From an uncultured Caryophanales bacterium (GTDB lineage Bacteria; Bacillota_I; Bacilli_A; RF39; UBA660): DNA of 8,578 nt. This document shows positions 5,774 through 8,578 of this stretch, piece by piece; within the stretch, counting starts at the first letter, position 1; each line of letters starts with the position of its first letter. Under the pieces are notes generated by a model that did not search any database, was not told where the DNA came from, and saw only the letters and a list, made by a program, of their open reading frames with translations. The translations under genes and the position numbers were made by a program. The DNA lies in assembly GCA_946402785.1 (NCBI GenBank), contig CAMIXP010000051.1, forward strand, positions 1 through 8,578, written 5' to 3'.

Positions 5774-6197
5774 CTCCGTTTTTTACATATATTTTTTTTA
5801 ATTTGTTGACTGATAATTTTTTAAATTCTTTTTTACCAGATAATTTATATTGAAGGGTTGTGATGGATGTTAAAGTATTGTTTTTGATAGAAGTTGTCAT
5901 CGTGTAATACTTCTCATTTTTGTGTTTGGATTGTTCTTTTTCTTCCATCTCTTGGAATAACTGTAGTAGTTTTTTATCTTTGGATGTGATCATTTCTGTT
6001 GATTCTACTTCGTTTACTTCCCATAAATTGAAATGTACTTTGTAGATATATTCTGCATGTGGATCTCCGGGAGCACTGGATATCGTACAAGTCATTTTTC
6101 CAAATGGTGGATTATAAAGAGCAATACAAAGAATGATAAAAAATAACATGGCGATAACAAGTGGGGTTAATTTAATTCTTAGCTCTCTTGTCGACAT
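5754..6197 (-). CDS. Small membrane-anchored protein with two extracellular cysteines, function unknown
   Basis: This 147-residue protein has a short charged N-terminus, a hydrophobic span at about residues 10-29 (LTPLVIAMLFFIILCIALYN), and a polar remainder probably outside the cell. The external part has only two cysteines, C37 (MTCTIS) near its start and C144 (AICTYR) near its end, so a disulfide closing the domain is plausible. The middle is rich in Lys, Glu, Ser and Thr, with a helical charged stretch at about 70-95. I do not recognise a family. The overall plan resembles the lipoprotein at 4628-4990, which also has one cysteine at each end of a small external domain. The start ATG follows AGAGGTG (6203-6209), which lies in the 13-nt gap after the RNase J-like gene, so the two are almost certainly co-transcribed. 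It ends 8 nt before the tRNA. Confidence 0.75.
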   Translation of the reverse strand: MSTRELRIKLTPLVIAMLFFIILCIALYNPPFGKMTCTISSAPGDPHAEYIYKVHFNLWEVNEVESTEMITSKDKKLLQLFQEMEEKEQSKHKNEKYYTMTTSIKNNTLTSITTLQYKLSGKKEFKKLSVNKLKKIYVKNGAICTYR

Positions 6198-6210
6198 AAC
6201 AACACCTCTT

Positions 6211-7863
6211 TTATATTTCTTGTACTACGGTGATAATCATTGGTTTGGATTCTGTTTCTTCATAGAAGAATTTACCTAATACATCTCTTACATCATTCTT
6301 AATTTTTGAATAATCTACACGATGATCATTTTCAGAAATACTTTCTTCAATGACTTCTTTTGAGATTCTTTTGGTTTCTTCTAATAAATCTTGGCTTTCT
6401 TTGACATAGATAAATCCTCTTGTTAGGATCTCTGGTCCCCCTAAGATTTCTTTTGTTTCTTTATCTAGAGTACAACTAATAATAACAATTCCATTTTCTC
6501 CTAGCATTTCTCTATCTTTTAATACTAGGTTTCCAATATCACTTTGACTTTTACCATCAATTAAGATTTCATCTACTTCGATGTGTTCAGTAGAATTGGT
6601 GTTTTCTCCATCTACCATTTCAAATACATCTCCATTTAGTTTTAAAATGATATTTTCTTTTGGAATTCCTAATTCTTCTGCAATTTCTGCATTATTATAT
6701 TGGTTTCTATATTCTCCTTTTACAGGGAAATAATATTTTGGATTCATTAAATTAATCATTAACATTAAGTCTTCACGTGATGCGTGATGTAGTAAGTGTT
6801 TCTTACTAGATAGAGAGATAGCATCTGCTCCTAACATTGCGATTTCATCCATAATAACGGCTGTTCTTTTCTCTATTCCAGGATAACTTGGTTCTGTAAT
6901 AAAGATGGTATCATTATCATGAATTTGAATATATTTATCGAATCCTTTAATAATTCTTTCTAGATTTGCGAATGGTTTTTCTTTTTCATCTGAAATTAAG
7001 ATAATGGAATTCTTATTTTCGATATCTGCTAATGTACCAATTCGATCTCTATCAATTGTTAGATATCCATCATCAATCGCACTATTAATCATCTCTTGTA
7101 GAGGTTTACCCATAACAACTACTTTTCTATGGGTTTTTGATATTTCATTAAAGATTTCTTGAATACGATAATAGTGTGCTTGATAAATCGTTGCGATAAT
7201 ACGATTATCTGCTTTAGAGATAACATCTCTAATAAAGGAACTTACACGGTTATTAGGAGATGTATGTCCTTGTTTATCTGCATAGAATGATTCACATAAT
7301 AAACATAATACTCCTTGTTTTCCTACATAAGCTAATTTTCCAATATCCGTTTTATAAGCACCCATCATCGTCGAATCAAATACAAAGTCTCCTGTGTATA
7401 CGATGGCTCCATCTGGTGTATATAATACATAGCAAACTGCTTCTGGGATGGAGTGTGTTACACTGATTGGGAAGATTGCATTATGCCCAAAATCTAATTT
7501 TACGTGTGGTTTAATTTCCGTTAAAACAACCTTTTCTAATAGTTCAGGTTCCATATCTTTTTTGGCAATCTTTAATGTTAGTCTTGTTCCATAAACTGGT
7601 ACTTCTGGAATTACTTCTAATACATCTGCAATTCCTCCAATATTACCATCATGTCCATGGGTTAAAAAGATTCCTTTAATCTTATTTCTATTTTGTACTA
7701 AATAATCAATATTGGGAATAATATAATCTATTCCTAAATTGATATCATTATCATACTTTAGGCCTGCATCAAATACAAATATTTCTTCATCTACGTTTAC
7801 AACGTACATGTTTTTACCGTTCTCATTTAATCCACCTAAAGCAAATATTTTAATTTTACTCAT
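6211..7863 (-). CDS. RNase J family (metallo-beta-lactamase/beta-CASP) protein with a degenerate metal site
   Basis: This 550-residue cytoplasmic protein has the RNase J domain order: metallo-beta-lactamase core, inserted beta-CASP region (about residues 190-340), return to the core, and a C-terminal RNase J domain (about 450-550). Length and landmarks fit the family: FALGGLNENGKNMYVV at the start, LTHGH at 67-71, THSIP at 136-140, YTGDF at 156-160, HHAS at 359-362 and GEYR at 383-386. The core motif, usually HxHxDH, reads H69-G-H71-D-G73-N74, so the second-site Asp and His are missing. The later PVHGEYR reads PVKGEYR, with K382 in place of His. DSTNA of active enzymes reads ESFYA (191-195). 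H137 and D159 remain. Active RNase J enzymes degrade and mature RNA as 5'-3' exonucleases and endonucleases. This copy is probably weak or inactive and may pair with an active RNase J1, as J2-type paralogues do. The start ATG follows AGGAAGGA. It is preceded by its own promoters after rnc. Confidence 0.85.
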   Translation of the reverse strand: MSKIKIFALGGLNENGKNMYVVNVDEEIFVFDAGLKYDNDINLGIDYIIPNIDYLVQNRNKIKGIFLTHGHDGNIGGIADVLEVIPEVPVYGTRLTLKIAKKDMEPELLEKVVLTEIKPHVKLDFGHNAIFPISVTHSIPEAVCYVLYTPDGAIVYTGDFVFDSTMMGAYKTDIGKLAYVGKQGVLCLLCESFYADKQGHTSPNNRVSSFIRDVISKADNRIIATIYQAHYYRIQEIFNEISKTHRKVVVMGKPLQEMINSAIDDGYLTIDRDRIGTLADIENKNSIILISDEKEKPFANLERIIKGFDKYIQIHDNDTIFITEPSYPGIEKRTAVIMDEIAMLGADAISLSSKKHLLHHASREDLMLMINLMNPKYYFPVKGEYRNQYNNAEIAEELGIPKENIILKLNGDVFEMVDGENTNSTEHIEVDEILIDGKSQSDIGNLVLKDREMLGENGIVIISCTLDKETKEILGGPEILTRGFIYVKESQDLLEETKRISKEVIEESISENDHRVDYSKIKNDVRDVLGKFFYEETESKPMIITVVQEI

Positions 7864-7901
7864 AAGTCCTTCCTTTCTTTTGATTTTTCTATTCTTTTTA
7901 T

Positions 7902-7930
7902 ATTATATCATGAAATACATGCCATGATAA
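7902..7930 (-). promoter_or_regulatory. Promoter of the RNase J-like operon
   Basis: On the minus strand TTATCA (7925-7930) and a perfect TATAAT (7902-7907) are 17 nt apart, with an extended TG before the -10 (TGATATAAT). Transcription would start near 7895, leaving about 30 nt before the ATG at 7863, including the AGGAAGGA site. Confidence 0.65.
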
Positions 7931-7947
7931 GCACAAACAGCTATATC

Positions 7948-7956
7948 ATTATAACA
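7948..7956 (-). promoter_or_regulatory. Second possible -10 element upstream of the RNase J-like gene
   Basis: TGTTATAAT on the minus strand is a perfect extended -10 element. The position 17 nt upstream is occupied by the T run of the rnc terminator (TTTTTT), a poor -35 box. It may be a second start for the same operon or a chance match in AT-rich DNA. Confidence 0.35.
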
Positions 7957-7967
7957 AATTTTCATCG

Positions 7968-7994
7968 AAAAAAAAAGACTATCTTTTGATAGCC
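7968..7994 (-). terminator. Terminator of rnc, overlapping its last codons
   Basis: On the minus strand GGCTATC pairs with GATAGTC (one G-U) around an AAAA loop, and nine U residues follow (7976-7968). The 5' arm lies within the last codons of rnc, and the TAG stop (7979-7981) is in the 3' arm. Confidence 0.8.
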
Positions 7995-8578
7995 AATTTT
8001 TCTAATGCATACTTCGCAGCTTCTTGTTCTGCTTCTTTTTTAGAAGATCCTACTCCTGTACCATATACGATATGATCAATCACAACATCAATCGTGAATG
8101 TTTTATTATGAGCAGGTCCTTCTTCTTTCTTTGTAATATACTCTAATGACTTTTGTTCTGTTTGAACAAATTCTTGTAGACTACTTTTATAATCACTAAA
8201 GAATGTGATATTTGGATTTTCCATGTATGGAACAATAATCTTTAAAATGACATTCCTTGCGGTTGCGTAACCTAAGTCTATATAGATAGCTCCCATTAGT
8301 GCTTCAAAAATATCTGCTACTATGGCTTTTTTAGGAGATTCTCCGTCTTTTTGTTCTCCATGACCTACGAGTATATATTTTTGAAGTCCTAAGTCTGTTG
8401 CATAACTATAGTTTGCATTTTCACATACATAGGTTGCTCTTACCTTTGTCATTTCTCCTTCACTATCTTTGTGATGTTTATATAAATAATCTGCCATGAC
8501 TAAGTCTAGTACTGCATCTCCTAAAAATTCTAATCTTTCATAATCTCCTTTTACTTTATGTTCATTGACATAAGAACT
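7979..8578 (-). CDS. rnc: Ribonuclease III, C-terminal 199 residues (start beyond the window)
   Basis: The frame is open to the right edge, beginning SSYVNEHKVKGDYERLEF, so the gene starts outside the window and lacks roughly the first 30 residues of a usual protein of about 230. The RNase III signature ERLEFLGDAVLDL lies at visible residues 14-26, with the catalytic Asp. The second acidic cluster, DIFEALMGAIYID, lies at 89-101 and supplies the Mg2+-binding Asp and Glu. A typical double-stranded RNA-binding domain occupies about 130-195, from DYKSSLQEFVQ to KEAEQEAAKYALEKL. The enzyme dimerises and cuts double-stranded RNA, including ribosomal RNA precursors. An internal ATG at 8497 is not the start, because the essential signature lies upstream of it. 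A terminator overlaps its 3' end, so the RNase J-like gene downstream is probably transcribed mainly from its own promoter. Confidence 0.95.
   Translation of the reverse strand, partial: SSYVNEHKVKGDYERLEFLGDAVLDLVMADYLYKHHKDSEGEMTKVRATYVCENANYSYATDLGLQKYILVGHGEQKDGESPKKAIVADIFEALMGAIYIDLGYATARNVILKIIVPYMENPNITFFSDYKSSLQEFVQTEQKSLEYITKKEEGPAHNKTFTIDVVIDHIVYGTGVGSSKKEAEQEAAKYALEKLAIKR

Noticed and set aside
1..8578. Use of TGA as tryptophan (mycoplasma code), suggested by AT richness and the absence of TGA stops among seven genes
   Set aside because: Tryptophans in the genes read TGG, for example in the FDWVRP stretch of the phosphoesterase, and all genes have full lengths with TAA or TAG stops. 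Seven stops are too few to infer code change.

Overview
The window is AT-rich DNA that looks like a low-GC Firmicute or a relative of the walled RF39/Erysipelotrichia/Acholeplasma grade. Signs of this are strong AGGAGG-type Shine-Dalgarno sites, sigma-A promoters (several with an extended TG-n -10), a Gram-positive-style lipoprotein, an RNase J family protein beside RNase III, and compact U-tract terminators. Tryptophan is written TGG inside the genes, so the standard code is in use. None of the seven visible stop codons is TGA. I cannot name the species.

Layout from left to right. (1) 1-182, minus: start of a small single-span membrane protein, cut by the window edge, with a good promoter at 229-257. 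(2) 393-3884, minus: an 1163-residue protein with a complete calcineurin-like metallophosphoesterase site near its C-terminus and what looks like a second, decayed copy of the fold in its middle. Its roughly 100-nt leader holds a promoter, a 14-codon open frame and a terminator-like hairpin with a U8 tract placed directly before the ribosome binding site, which is an attenuator layout. (3) 4022-4516, minus: a short HAD phosphohydrolase. Its promoter stands back to back with that of (4) 4628-4990, plus: a small lipoprotein. (5) 5033-5572, minus: adenine phosphoribosyltransferase (apt), facing the lipoprotein across two terminators. (6) 5669-7863, minus: a probable operon made of an RNase J family protein with a damaged metal site, a small membrane-anchored protein and tRNA-Arg(CCU), closed by a terminator. 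(7) 7979-8578, minus: the C-terminal 199 residues of RNase III (rnc), cut by the right edge.

The best-understood genes are housekeeping: RNase III and an RNase J-like partner for RNA processing, apt for adenine salvage, and a tRNA. The parts most worth study are the large two-copy phosphoesterase with its attenuator-like leader, and the RNase J homologue, which has lost at least three canonical metal or catalytic-site residues and may work as a structural or regulatory partner of a separate active RNase J. No CRISPR array, insertion sequence, phage module or recognisable defence operon is visible.
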